DNA of 8,431 bases from Phocaeicola plebeius (GCA_004558305.1 SFDG01000087.1:1-8431), one strand, 5' to 3'; counted from the stretch's first letter, positions 1 through 7,362 are shown. Notes: a model not told the origin generated them from the sequence alone. Translations and numbers: made by a program.

Positions 1-762
1 GACTTGAACTTCGGCTGTCCTGTGAAGCGGGTGGCAGGCAAGGGAGCCGGTTCAGGGCTGCTGCAGAATGTACCGAAGATGTTGGAAATCACTCGTGCGG
101 TTGTGGATGCCGTAAAGATTCCGGTCACCGTGAAGACGCGCCTGGGATGGGATGCAGACCATAAGATCATAGTGGAACTGGCAGAGCAGTTGCAGGATTG
201 TGGCATTGAAGCATTGACCATCCACGGACGGACACGGGCACAGATGTACACGGGAGAGGCCGACTGGACACTGATCGGAGCGGTCAAGCAGAATCCTCGG
301 ATGCGTATTCCTGTCATCGGCAACGGAGACATCACTACGCCCCTGCGGGCCAAGGAATGTTTCGACCGCTATGGCGTGGACGGCATCATGATTGGCCGTG
401 CCAGCTTCGGACGGCCCTGGATCTTCAAGGAGGTGAAGCATTTCCTGCAGACGGGGGAAGAACTGACAGGCCTGACTCCGCAATGGAAGATGGAGGTGCT
501 CCGTCGCGAAGTGGCCGACAGTGTGGCATTGCTGGACGAGCGGCGAGGCATTCTTCACGTACGCCGTCATCTTGCCGCCTCCCCTCTGTTCAAGGGGATT
601 CCCAATTTCCGCGACACCCGTGTCGCCATGCTCCGTGCCGAAACGGTTGCCGAACTGATGGAGATACTGGAGCGGGTGGAGGAACTCCTGTCTGCACATC
701 CTGCCGGGCATCTACCGTCGGATAAGGAGGATACCTCACCGGCTTCCCAGGTCGTCATATGA
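1..762 (+). CDS. tRNA-dihydrouridine synthase (Dus/DusB family), 5' truncated by window
   Basis: This flavoenzyme reduces specific uridines in tRNA D-loops to dihydrouridine in the cytoplasm, using FMN and NAD(P)H. The frame is open from base 1 and ends at TGA 760-762, leaving 253 residues; about 70-80 N-terminal residues of a usual ~330 lie upstream, so the TTG at position 4 is internal. Seen: the NFGCP motif at residues 3-7, whose cysteine is the catalytic acid in this family; TVKTRLGW; the FMN-site HGRTR followed by YTGEADW; IGNGDI; and the phosphate-binding run GIMIGRASFGRPW. Together these form the C-terminal half of the TIM barrel, and a helical tRNA-binding tail follows. The last 27 bp overlap the convergent gene on the other strand. 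The family is secure; which uridine it modifies cannot be read, so I give no symbol. Confidence 0.93.
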   Translation, partial: DLNFGCPVKRVAGKGAGSGLLQNVPKMLEITRAVVDAVKIPVTVKTRLGWDADHKIIVELAEQLQDCGIEALTIHGRTRAQMYTGEADWTLIGAVKQNPRMRIPVIGNGDITTPLRAKECFDRYGVDGIMIGRASFGRPWIFKEVKHFLQTGEELTGLTPQWKMEVLRREVADSVALLDERRGILHVRRHLAASPLFKGIPNFRDTRVAMLRAETVAELMEILERVEELLSAHPAGHLPSDKEDTSPASQVVI

Positions 763-2556
763 TGTCTGTAGGATGGCCTTCCCCAGTCGGATACGTTGTT
801 CACTGGGAGACGGGCGTTCCTCCATGACTTTCCCCGATGCATTGTCTACCAGTGTGCAGCCGGTACTGTCGGCAAAAGCAAACCCGTTGTTGAACGTGTA
901 GTAGGCAAAAGGATAAGTATATTCTTCGCCCAGCACGTTCCGGCTGAAAGTAAACCGGTCGTGAGGCAAGCCTAATTGTCCTAACAGCGTGGCTGCCATG
1001 TCTGTCTGGTTCATCAGGCAGTCTATCACTGCCGGTTCCTTGACGGCCCCTCCCAGCCACACCATCGGGATGTGATGGATGCGCCAGTCGTGGGAGCTTC
1101 CTTGGTTCTCCGGATAGTAGAAGCCGTGGTCGGACAGACAGATGACCAGCAAGTTGTCCCACTGCGGCAGACCTTTCATCCGGTCGATGAAACGCCCCAG
1201 GCACTCGTCAGTGTAGGCAAAGGCATTGGGCTTCTTCTCGTCCAGCCGGTGGTAAGGCACTTCGAACGGCTCGTGGCTGCTTAGCGTCAGGAAAGCCGTG
1301 TGCCAAGGCTCTTCTTTCCGTTCCTTCAACACCTGGTAAAGATGCTCGAACGTAATATCGTCATTGACTCCCCACGGATTCTGCCGTTCCTGCAGACTGA
1401 AGTCCACGTCGGCAGTCAGCTGTTGGTAGCCGCTTTGCAACAGATAGCTTTTCATGTTCGTGAAGTTGATGTCCCCGCCGTACAGGAAATCCGTCCGGTA
1501 CCCTTCTTTTACCAGTTCTTGTGCGATGGCCGGTAGCGTACGGCTTTTGGCCGGAATCTTCATGACAGACAGGTTGGGAAAACTTTGGTAGCCGCTGAAT
1601 GTACAGACGGTGCCCCGGTCGGTCCGGTAACTGTTGGCATAGCAGTTGGTAAAGGATATGCCTTCCTGCGCAAGGCGGTCCAGGTTCGGGCTGACTCCCT
1701 TGGCTCCACCTAACGATTCCACCATTGTGGCTCCAAAGCCTTCCATCAGAATGATGAGAATGTTGGGACGCCGTGTGTTGAGCAGTTCCATCCGGTTCTT
1801 TCCACCGGTAGGGTAGAGGCCTTCGAAGAGTGCCGCCCGTTCATCTTCCGGAAAGAAGTTGAATTGTTCGGCATAGTTTTTGGTCTTGCCAGCCGATGCC
1901 AGCAGGCTGAAGGCTGGATTGACCGCCGAGTGGTTAAGAAACTCGTCATTGCAGAAATAGACTTGTCCGATGTTCGCAGTCGATTCAGTCACACCCCCTC
2001 GGAGGATGACAAAAAGGAGTCCTCCCAGTACGAGCATCCCTCCTGACCCGGCCATCCGATGCTGTACAGCTGGCAGCAGGGCTGGTGTCAGTCGGTAGAA
2101 GAGAACGGTCGTCAGGGCAGAAAGCAGCAGGAGGGTCAGGATGCGGCCGGCTACATAGAGCATGGACACACTGGCTACGGCATTTTTGGGAGAGTCCAGA
2201 TAGAAAAACACGGAAGCGTCCAGTTTGAATCCCCAAAACGGATATAAGGAATAATCGGCCACGAAAACCAAGGCCATGACAAGACTGATCAGGATATAGT
2301 AGGGCACCAGGACTTTCCGTAACGGGAAGCGGCGGACCCAACAGCTGATGAACACGGCGAGCCATGGAATGACCGTCAGGTAACCGGCAGTCGTGGCATC
2401 CAGTGAAGCCCCATGCCCAATGACACGGAAAAGGTCTGCGAAAGAGGCCCCTTTCTCCCAGGCATCGTTACACAGCATAAAGACCGGTTTCTGCAGAAGA
2501 AAATACCCCAACAGCACGGCAAACAGCAATAGCAGGTAAATGAATCTTTTTTTCAT
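736..2556 (-). CDS. LTA-synthase-family membrane sulfatase-like phosphotransferase
   Basis: This is a 606-residue membrane enzyme of the alkaline phosphatase/sulfatase superfamily, resembling LtaS and phosphoethanolamine/phosphoglycerol transferases. About five hydrophobic segments (near residues 6-21, 59-74, 83-99, 128-153, 173-186) precede an extracytoplasmic catalytic domain. Visible catalytic elements are NILIILMEGFG (metal-ligand Glu272), SYRTDRG with the probable nucleophile Thr312, the SHEPF motif with His428, and LSDHG with Asp476/His477. The ATG at 2556 was chosen because it gives a basic-then-hydrophobic start (MKKRFIYLL); a longer frame to 2631 would run back into the RNase H gene. 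It is last in a four-gene block, 23 bp after rnhA. Gram-negative Bacteroidales lack lipoteichoic acid, so the substrate is more likely a periplasmic glycan, lipid or LPS-type acceptor. That is inference; hydrolase activity is also possible. Confidence 0.88.
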   Translation of the reverse strand: MKKRFIYLLLLFAVLLGYFLLQKPVFMLCNDAWEKGASFADLFRVIGHGASLDATTAGYLTVIPWLAVFISCWVRRFPLRKVLVPYYILISLVMALVFVADYSLYPFWGFKLDASVFFYLDSPKNAVASVSMLYVAGRILTLLLLSALTTVLFYRLTPALLPAVQHRMAGSGGMLVLGGLLFVILRGGVTESTANIGQVYFCNDEFLNHSAVNPAFSLLASAGKTKNYAEQFNFFPEDERAALFEGLYPTGGKNRMELLNTRRPNILIILMEGFGATMVESLGGAKGVSPNLDRLAQEGISFTNCYANSYRTDRGTVCTFSGYQSFPNLSVMKIPAKSRTLPAIAQELVKEGYRTDFLYGGDINFTNMKSYLLQSGYQQLTADVDFSLQERQNPWGVNDDITFEHLYQVLKERKEEPWHTAFLTLSSHEPFEVPYHRLDEKKPNAFAYTDECLGRFIDRMKGLPQWDNLLVICLSDHGFYYPENQGSSHDWRIHHIPMVWLGGAVKEPAVIDCLMNQTDMAATLLGQLGLPHDRFTFSRNVLGEEYTYPFAYYTFNNGFAFADSTGCTLVDNASGKVMEERPSPSEQRIRLGKAILQTSYDDLGSR

Positions 2557-2579
2557 AATGGTCAAAGAGTTAAATACGT

Positions 2580-3206
2580 TTATTTTCTGCCGAAATCGGC
2601 CGGGACCTCTCCCCACTGGTCGGTTTCCCATTTTCGCAGCGGTGTCGTATAGGTATTGTTCTTCAGCCAGTTTTCCGCCCGTTCAATCAGCTGGAACAAG
2701 GCCTCTGTCTGGGCTGTACGGGCCAGTGTGGTCTTGCAATGTTTCTTTTTCACCCATCCCAGTGCGTTCCGGCTGTCAGAATAGATGGGCATGTCGCTGC
2801 CTTTCTGTTTCAACAGGGCGAGACCGTGCACGATGGCCAGAAACTCACCGATGTTGTTCGTACCATGTACCGGCCCGAAATGGAATACCTCCTGCCCGGT
2901 CAGCAGATAGACCCCCCGGTATTCCATCGGACCAGGGTTCCCGCTGCAGGCGGCGTCTACAGCCAGACAGTTCAAGTCGAACCCTTCGGGCAGCTGCTGT
3001 TCTCCTGAAGGGACGGACTGTGCAGTCCTGTGGGCATTCAGATAGTGATGGGCAGGCGTCTGAAAGGCCTTTTCTGCTTCTTCCTGCGTCTGGAACGATT
3101 TGTAGAGGGCACCTTTGAAATTCTTGATTTGCAGTTGGCAGTCTGTCCAGGATCTATAGATGCCAGGATTGACTCCTTTCCAGACAACGTAATATTTTTG
3201 TTTCAT
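2580..3206 (-). CDS. rnhA: Ribonuclease HI with N-terminal RNA-DNA hybrid-binding domain
   Basis: This cytoplasmic endonuclease cuts the RNA strand of RNA-DNA hybrids (R-loops, Okazaki primers). It has 208 residues. Residues 4-47 match the caulimovirus-viroplasmin/eukaryotic RNase H1 hybrid-binding domain (KYYVVWKGVNPGIY, then NFKGALYKSF). After a short linker, the RNase H fold spans about 78-205. The four expected acidic residues are visible: Asp84 in VDAACSGNPG, Glu121 in NNIGEFLA, Asp144 in YSDSRNA and Asp196 in WETDQWGE. I chose ATG 3206; a TTG four codons upstream is possible but less likely, and GGAA lies suitably upstream of the ATG. The gene starts 16 bp after ribF. The two-domain layout is common in Bacteroidetes and Firmicutes but absent from E. 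coli RnhA. The symbol follows type I RNase H use. Confidence 0.92.
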   Translation of the reverse strand: MKQKYYVVWKGVNPGIYRSWTDCQLQIKNFKGALYKSFQTQEEAEKAFQTPAHHYLNAHRTAQSVPSGEQQLPEGFDLNCLAVDAACSGNPGPMEYRGVYLLTGQEVFHFGPVHGTNNIGEFLAIVHGLALLKQKGSDMPIYSDSRNALGWVKKKHCKTTLARTAQTEALFQLIERAENWLKNNTYTTPLRKWETDQWGEVPADFGRK

Positions 3207-3222
3207 GATAAGTTCCAATGAG

Positions 3223-4155
3223 TTAGTGTGTAGGTCCGTCCAATAGCGTGACGGCCCGTTGTCGGTCTTTCCCCATTTGCTCTATCAGTGCTTCCGTCGA
3301 TGGGAACCGCTGTTCCGGGCGCAAGTAGGCAGCCAGTTCTACTTTGAGGGTATGGCGATAGATATCTCCCGAAAAATCCAGAATGTGGACTTCAATGCTG
3401 GTCTGTGACCCATTGTCGATGGTCGGGCGCCGGCCGATGTTCATGATGCCCCGATAGCGCGTATCGTCCAAATACACGTAGACGGCATATACGCCGTGAG
3501 CCGGAATCAGTTTCTCGGCACAAAGGGGATGCAGGTTGGCGGTAGGGAAACCGAGTGTCCGCCCGATTTGATGTCCTCCTACCACCTGGCCGTTCAGGTA
3601 GTAGGAATAGCCCAGGTAGTGATTGGCCCGTTGCACATCGCCTGCCAGCAGCAACTCACGGATCAGGGAGGAACTGACGGAGATTCCGTCCATCCGCAGC
3701 GGTGCTGCCTGGACCACCTCCATCCCCAACTCTTGTCCGTATCGGCAGTAATCATCGAACCCTTCGCGGCGGTTATGCCCGAAACGATGGTCGTAGCCGA
3801 TGACCAGTACCTCGATGTGGAAACGCTCGTGCAGCTGCTGCATGAAATCGCGGGCAGAAAGGAGCGACAGTTCTTGCGTGAAAGGGAACAGGAGACAGTA
3901 ATCGGCCTGCTGACGAAGCAGAAGTTCTGTCTTTTGTGACAGGCACGACAGCAGTTGGGGGCAATACTTGCTTTGCATCACCTGGCGCGGATGGACCGGG
4001 AAGGTAATCAAGGCACTGGCAAGCTTCCGGCGGTCTGCTTCTGCACATACTTGTTCAATCAGGAACCGGTGTCCCAGATGCACTCCGTCAAAACAGCCGA
4101 TGGTGGCTACGAGCGGAGGCAAAGAGTCGGTATAGGGAGGTGTCAGTATTTTCAT
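3223..4155 (-). CDS. ribF: Bifunctional riboflavin kinase / FMN adenylyltransferase
   Basis: It converts riboflavin to FMN and FMN to FAD in the cytoplasm. The 310 residues are the normal length for a bacterial bifunctional RibF. The N-terminal adenylyltransferase module has GCFDGVHLGHR at 20-30 (the GxFDGxHxGH nucleotidyltransferase signature), YDHRFGHNR at 121-129, and SVSSSLIR at 159-166 (the ISSTxIR-type motif). The C-terminal flavokinase module has GRTLGFPTANL at 198-208 with the Mg/ATP-binding PTAN, then GVYAVYV, NIGRRPT at 239-245 and EVHILDFSGDIY at 255-266, which contains the catalytic Glu255. The start is ATG 4155, which overlaps the stop of the upstream ATPase gene as ATGA and indicates translational coupling; a longer open frame to 4329 only reads the ATPase gene out of frame. 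FMN made here is the cofactor class used by the nearby Dus enzyme, though that adjacency is probably coincidental. Confidence 0.95.
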   Translation of the reverse strand: MKILTPPYTDSLPPLVATIGCFDGVHLGHRFLIEQVCAEADRRKLASALITFPVHPRQVMQSKYCPQLLSCLSQKTELLLRQQADYCLLFPFTQELSLLSARDFMQQLHERFHIEVLVIGYDHRFGHNRREGFDDYCRYGQELGMEVVQAAPLRMDGISVSSSLIRELLLAGDVQRANHYLGYSYYLNGQVVGGHQIGRTLGFPTANLHPLCAEKLIPAHGVYAVYVYLDDTRYRGIMNIGRRPTIDNGSQTSIEVHILDFSGDIYRHTLKVELAAYLRPEQRFPSTEALIEQMGKDRQRAVTLLDGPTH

Positions 4156-6782
4156 GGCCGGTGCAGCATTCGTTGGATACCTCGATACATTTCGCCAATC
4201 CACAGCACTGCTGAGGTAGCGCCGATGATGTAGCCCCATTCCGTCACCGTCAAAGGAGTGGTGCGGAACACTTTCCCGCCGAAGGTGACAATCAGCAGTT
4301 GTCCCGCCAGGATCATGAAGGCCACACACAGCATCCCCCAGTCATGAGGGGCATCACGGAAGACAGAATGACGGGTGCCGAATACAGCGGCATTGAACAG
4401 GTTCCAGAACTGTAGCATGACGAAGACGGTGAAGAAGATGGTCAGGTGATGCGTGTCCATCCCTTCGGGCAGGTGGTTGAAATAGCATAACAAGCCCATC
4501 AATACCGCCAGAAATCCCAAGCCCGTTCCCCAGATGAAGCGGTTCATGGCAGGAGTGATGATGAAATCCGACCGCTTGCGGGGGGACTCGTCCATGACAT
4601 CGGCACTGGGAGCAATGGAAGCCAGGGCCATGGCTGCAAACGTGTCCATAATCAGGTTCACCCACAACATTTGGGTAACGGTCAGTGGCAGTTCCGTCCC
4701 CAGGAAAGCTCCCAGCAGGACACTGAAAAGAGCCACTATATTGATGGTCAGCTGGAAGACAATGAACCGCTGTATGTTCTTGTAGAGGGAACGGCCCCAC
4801 ATCACGGCCGTAGCAATGCTGTGGAACGAATCGTCTAATAAGGTAATGTCGCTGGCCTCTTTGGCCACGGAGGTACCGGTACCCATGGACAGGCCCACCT
4901 GGGCATGGTTCAGAGCAGGGGCATCGTTCGTACCGTCGCCCGTGACAGCGACCACTGCTCCTTGCTGTTGCAGCAGTTGTACCAGCCGTTGTTTGTCCAT
5001 CGGCCGGGCACGGCTCATGACTTTCAGGTCTTTTACTCGTTCCAGTGCCTCACGGTCGTCCAGGGCGGCGAATTCTGCACCAGTTATCCGGTTGCGCTCG
5101 GTGTCCGTTGCGTCCCACAATCCAATCTGTCGGGCGATTTCTGTCGCCGTACCCGGTGTGTCACCAGTGACAATCTTGATATCTATGCCGGCCGATTGGC
5201 ACTTGCGGACTGCTGCCGGTACATCAGGACGGACAGGGTCGGAGATGGCGAAGATGCCTAAGAATGTCAATCCGCCTTGGGCCGTCAGTTCCTCGCAACC
5301 GGTCGGTTCGTCTTTGCCTATTTCCCGATAAGCCAGTCCCAAAGTGCGCATGGCTTTCTGCTGGTAGTGCAATAGCGAGGCCTCCGTCCGCTCTTTCTCC
5401 TCGGCAGACAATCGGCAATAGTTCATGACAATCTCCGGGGCCCCTTTCACATAGAGCATGCGCCGGTTATGCAGAGACGATATGACCTCTGTGGCCATGT
5501 ATTTTCGTTCGGTGGAGAAGGTCAGTTGGCTGATGACGGTGGCCCGTTTGCGCAGTTTCAAATAGTCTTTCCCCTGCCGATAGAGCCAAAGCAACAGGGC
5601 CACTTCCGTAGGGTTGCCGACTCCTGCCGGCAGTTCTCCTTCTTCCTTTTCCTCCAGAAAAGCCGTCGAGTTGACGGCGATGCCCTCCGCAATCACCTCC
5701 TCCTTCGATGGATCCAGCTGGGCATCGTGTACCTGCATCCTGTTCTGCGTCAGTGTGCCGGTCTTGTCGGTGCAGATTACCGTAATGGCACCCATCGTTT
5801 CACAGGCATGCATTTTCCGTACGAGGTTATTTGTCTTCAACATTCGTCGCATGTTGAGGGCAAGGCTGAGCGTGACGCTCATGGGCAGTCCTTCGGGTAC
5901 GGCCACCACAATCAATGTGACGGCCATCATGAAGTATTTCAGGACGATACGGGAAATATCCATCCATGAATGCCAGCCAGTAACCTCATGAAGGTTCAGA
6001 TAAGCATACAGGTCCTTGGAGGTGAATAGGATAAATGTCAACGCCGCGATGGTGAAACCGGCCTTGCCGATCAGACTGGCCAGTTTTTCCAGTTGTAGGT
6101 TCAGCGGTGTCTGTTCATGGGATTGCTCGGTGGCCTGTCGTGCCACCTTCCCGATTTCTGTTGCGTCGCCTACCCGTATCACTTCAAACAGGCCATGACC
6201 GTCCGTGACGGTCGTCCCTCGCAGTACCCAGTCGGAAGGATAGGTCGCCTCCGGGTCAAAGTCTTCTTCCCGCAGCATCTTGTGTACCATGGGCTCTCCG
6301 GTCAGCGTCGATTCATTGACCTGCAATGAGACGGCGTCCAGCAACAGTCCGTCGGCAGGAACTTCTTCCCCCGTATTCAGCCACACGATATCGCCCACCA
6401 CCACCTCTTTGCGGGGAATCTCTCCCACCTTCCCGTTACGTGTCACGGTCACCGGTGTTTCCTCGCCCACGGCATTCAGCAAATCAAATTTCTTGTTGGC
6501 ATCGAATTCGAAGTAAAACCCGATACCTGTTGCCAGGAAAATGGCACAAAAGATGCCGATTGTTTCGGCAAACTCCTTCTCGATGAAAGAGATAACAAGC
6601 GACAGGGCCGCTGCTACAAGCAGTACCCGAATGACGGGATCTTCGAACTTCTCCAGGTAGAGTTTCCACATCGAAGGCCGTTTGGGTGGCGTCAAGATAT
6701 TGTTCCCGTGCTGTTGTCGGCTCGACAAGACCTCTTCATCGGTCAGTCCTGCCAGGTAAGGGTTCTGTACGGATTCAGACAT
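4152..6782 (-). CDS. Calcium-translocating P-type ATPase, PMCA (type IIB)-like
   Basis: This inner-membrane cation pump, most likely Ca2+ export, is powered through an aspartyl-phosphate intermediate. It has 876 residues, full length for bacterial type II pumps. Landmarks in order: cation-ATPase N-terminal domain; STLTGEP actuator loop (TGE 161-163); M4 with PEGLP at 296-300; phosphorylation site DKTGT at 339-343; KGAPE nucleotide-binding loop at 446-450; TGDT at 539-542; TGDGTNDAPAL from 614; M6 with VNLIMDTFAA, where NLIMD (709-713) is the type IIB calcium signature; then four more C-terminal membrane helices. No N-terminal heavy-metal domain is present. I took ATG 6782 (MSESVQNPYL) rather than the TTG ten codons upstream, which lies on the edge of the predicted promoter box. 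It is first in the block; its stop overlaps the ribF start by 4 bp. Mn2+ or another divalent ion cannot be excluded. Confidence 0.94.
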   Translation of the reverse strand: MSESVQNPYLAGLTDEEVLSSRQQHGNNILTPPKRPSMWKLYLEKFEDPVIRVLLVAAALSLVISFIEKEFAETIGIFCAIFLATGIGFYFEFDANKKFDLLNAVGEETPVTVTRNGKVGEIPRKEVVVGDIVWLNTGEEVPADGLLLDAVSLQVNESTLTGEPMVHKMLREEDFDPEATYPSDWVLRGTTVTDGHGLFEVIRVGDATEIGKVARQATEQSHEQTPLNLQLEKLASLIGKAGFTIAALTFILFTSKDLYAYLNLHEVTGWHSWMDISRIVLKYFMMAVTLIVVAVPEGLPMSVTLSLALNMRRMLKTNNLVRKMHACETMGAITVICTDKTGTLTQNRMQVHDAQLDPSKEEVIAEGIAVNSTAFLEEKEEGELPAGVGNPTEVALLLWLYRQGKDYLKLRKRATVISQLTFSTERKYMATEVISSLHNRRMLYVKGAPEIVMNYCRLSAEEKERTEASLLHYQQKAMRTLGLAYREIGKDEPTGCEELTAQGGLTFLGIFAISDPVRPDVPAAVRKCQSAGIDIKIVTGDTPGTATEIARQIGLWDATDTERNRITGAEFAALDDREALERVKDLKVMSRARPMDKQRLVQLLQQQGAVVAVTGDGTNDAPALNHAQVGLSMGTGTSVAKEASDITLLDDSFHSIATAVMWGRSLYKNIQRFIVFQLTINIVALFSVLLGAFLGTELPLTVTQMLWVNLIMDTFAAMALASIAPSADVMDESPRKRSDFIITPAMNRFIWGTGLGFLAVLMGLLCYFNHLPEGMDTHHLTIFFTVFVMLQFWNLFNAAVFGTRHSVFRDAPHDWGMLCVAFMILAGQLLIVTFGGKVFRTTPLTVTEWGYIIGATSAVLWIGEMYRGIQRMLHRP

Positions 6783-6809
6783 ATTGCTATATTCATTGAT
6801 TTCTTGGTG

Positions 6810-6817
6810 CAAAGGTA
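6810..6817 (-). promoter_or_regulatory. Probable Bacteroidetes -7 box for the ATPase-ribF-rnhA-sulfatase block
   Basis: The minus strand reads TACCTTTG here, a match to the Bacteroidetes -7 consensus TAnnTTTG, about 27 bp before the ATPase ATG. At the expected 19-21 bp further upstream there is only GATG, a poor match to the -33 TTTG box. A CTTTGG exists but lies too close. The position just before the first gene of a co-directional block supports the call; the weak -33 lowers it. A transcript from here would have a very short leader. Confidence 0.45.
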
Positions 6818-6877
6818 CAAACTATCTTCCAAAGGGTCATCTCTTTTCACTTTTTTATTGATTTTTCCGGCTGAAAA

Positions 6878-6909
6878 GTTGGAAATATGCTATAAAAGGA
6901 CTACTTTTG
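6878..6909 (+). promoter_or_regulatory. Bacteroidetes-type promoter for the tRNA gene
   Basis: GTTG at 6878-6881 (-33 box, consensus TTTG) is followed by a 20-bp spacer and TACTTTTG at 6902-6909, which matches TAnnTTTG. The -7 box lies 29 bp before the mature tRNA 5' end, leaving room for a short 5' leader removed by RNase P. It fires away from the ATPase promoter, making 6783-6938 a divergent control region. Confidence 0.65.
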
Positions 6910-6938
6910 CACCTGCTTACGGGAACTACCGAAGTATC

Positions 6939-7012
6939 GGACTTGTAGCTCAGTTGGTTAGAGCAACAGACTCATAATCTGGAGGTCCTAGGTTCAAGCC
7001 CTAGCTGGTCCA
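6939..7012 (+). tRNA. tRNA with CAT anticodon (elongator Met, or Ile2)
   Basis: The 74-nt cloverleaf is readable. Acceptor is GGACTTG/CTGGTCC; D-stem is GCTC/GAGC with loop AGTTGGTTA; anticodon arm is ACAGA-CTCATAA-TCTGG, with anticodon CAT at 6973-6975; variable loop is AGGTC; T-arm is CTAGG-TTCAAGC-CCTAG; discriminator A is at 7012. CC follows but the next base is T, so the full CCA tail is not encoded and must be added. A CAT anticodon with this arm fits elongator tRNA-Met, or tRNA-Ile2 whose C34 becomes lysidine; I favour Met but cannot separate them here. The first pair G-C is not the mismatch typical of initiator tRNA. Two non-pairs occur (6:67 T-T and 27:43 A-G). The gene has its own promoter and terminator, and its 3' end is the probable integration site of the element to the right. 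Confidence 0.93.
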
Positions 7013-7025
7013 CCTCTCAAAATCA

Positions 7026-7060
7026 AGCAGTTAAGTTACAAGCTTAGCTGCTTTTTCTTT
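7026..7060 (+). terminator. Rho-independent terminator of the tRNA gene
   Basis: AGCAGTTAAG (7026-7035) pairs with CTTAGCTGCT (7043-7052) over 10 bp, with one G-T wobble, around the 7-nt loop TTACAAG. TTTT follows at once, then C and more T's. The hairpin starts 13 bp after the tRNA discriminator. If the element inserted at the tRNA 3' end, this terminator may be element-supplied, insulating the element from tRNA transcription; if the crossover lies further right, it is native. Confidence 0.8.
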
Positions 7061-7064
7061 TGCT

Positions 7065-7147
7065 TTGCGAACACATTGCGAACACAGAGACATTCGTACA
7101 GCAACGTGCTTTTCACACATTTTCATGCTTTTTTATCTTGCGAACAC
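7065..7147 (+). repeat. Three direct copies of TTGCGAACAC
   Basis: Exact 10-bp copies lie at 7065-7074, 7076-7085 and 7138-7147, all in the same orientation. Start-to-start distances are 11 and 62 bp, close to one and six helical turns, so all three face roughly the same side of the helix. They begin 53 bp past the tRNA. Direct repeats of this size beside an attachment site commonly serve as arm-type sites for a tyrosine integrase or as excisionase sites; that role is inference. Confidence 0.75.
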
Positions 7148-7245
7148 GTATTTTCATCAGATTTCATTTTCCCAAATTCGGGGAAACAGAATAGTTTCAA
7201 TTCAACTCGTCAAATAGCAAGAAATACACCTTCTCAACATTTTAT

Positions 7246-7273
7246 AGTATGATTATTCGTGTAAAATCATACT
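7246..7273. repeat. Perfect 9-bp inverted repeat, possible operator or recombinase site
   Basis: AGTATGATT (7246-7254) and AATCATACT (7265-7273) are exact reverse complements separated by the 10-bp spacer ATTCGTGTAA. Half-site centres are 19 bp apart, close to two helical turns, as expected for a dimeric DNA-binding protein. It lies about 45 bp upstream of the -33 box of the predicted element promoter. No T-run follows, so a terminator is unlikely. The binding protein is unknown; the adjacent HTH protein or an integrase are candidates. Confidence 0.6.
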
Positions 7274-7318
7274 CGTAAGCCAAATCTTGTTAAGAACAGG
7301 CTCTGGAAATCAGCTATT

Positions 7319-7350
7319 TTCGTCGTATCGTCATTCTTGTCGTAACTTTG
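7319..7350 (+). promoter_or_regulatory. Bacteroidetes-type promoter for the HTH-ATPase gene pair
   Basis: TAACTTTG at 7343-7350 matches the TAnnTTTG -7 box. TTCG at 7319-7322, 20 bp upstream, is a one-mismatch version of the TTTG -33 box. Transcription would begin shortly after 7350, giving a leader of roughly 105 nt before the ATG at 7464, long for a gene of this kind and containing two possible hairpins. Confidence 0.6.
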
Positions 7351-7362
7351 CACTGCGGTTTT

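Noticed and set aside
52..711. Long open frame of 219 codons antisense to dus
   Set aside because: It mirrors the well-conserved dus frame, has no recognisable motif and reflects the lack of stops opposite GC-rich coding DNA.
2540..3118. 192-codon frame opposite rnhA
   Set aside because: Its product is rich in Arg/Ser/Pro/Cys with no domain, and rnhA on the other strand has a full set of catalytic residues.
4156..4329. N-terminal extension of RibF by 58 residues
   Set aside because: The extension reads the ATPase C-terminal codons out of frame and has no similarity to RibF; the ATGA overlap at 4152-4155 gives the normal length.
4816..5331. 171-codon frame opposite the Ca2+ ATPase
   Set aside because: Low-complexity Ser/Arg-rich translation opposite the highly conserved P-domain; a shadow frame.
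6708..6977. 89-codon plus-strand frame running into the tRNA
   Set aside because: It crosses the divergent promoters and ends inside the tRNA; no domain or ribosome site.
7060..7150. TTGCGAACAC repeats as a CRISPR array
   Set aside because: Units are only 10 bp, spacers are 1 and 52 bp, and no cas genes are present.
7167..7186. TTTCCC/GGGAAA inverted repeat as a terminator
   Set aside because: Only six pairs and no T-run on either side; kept only as a minor item in the region description.
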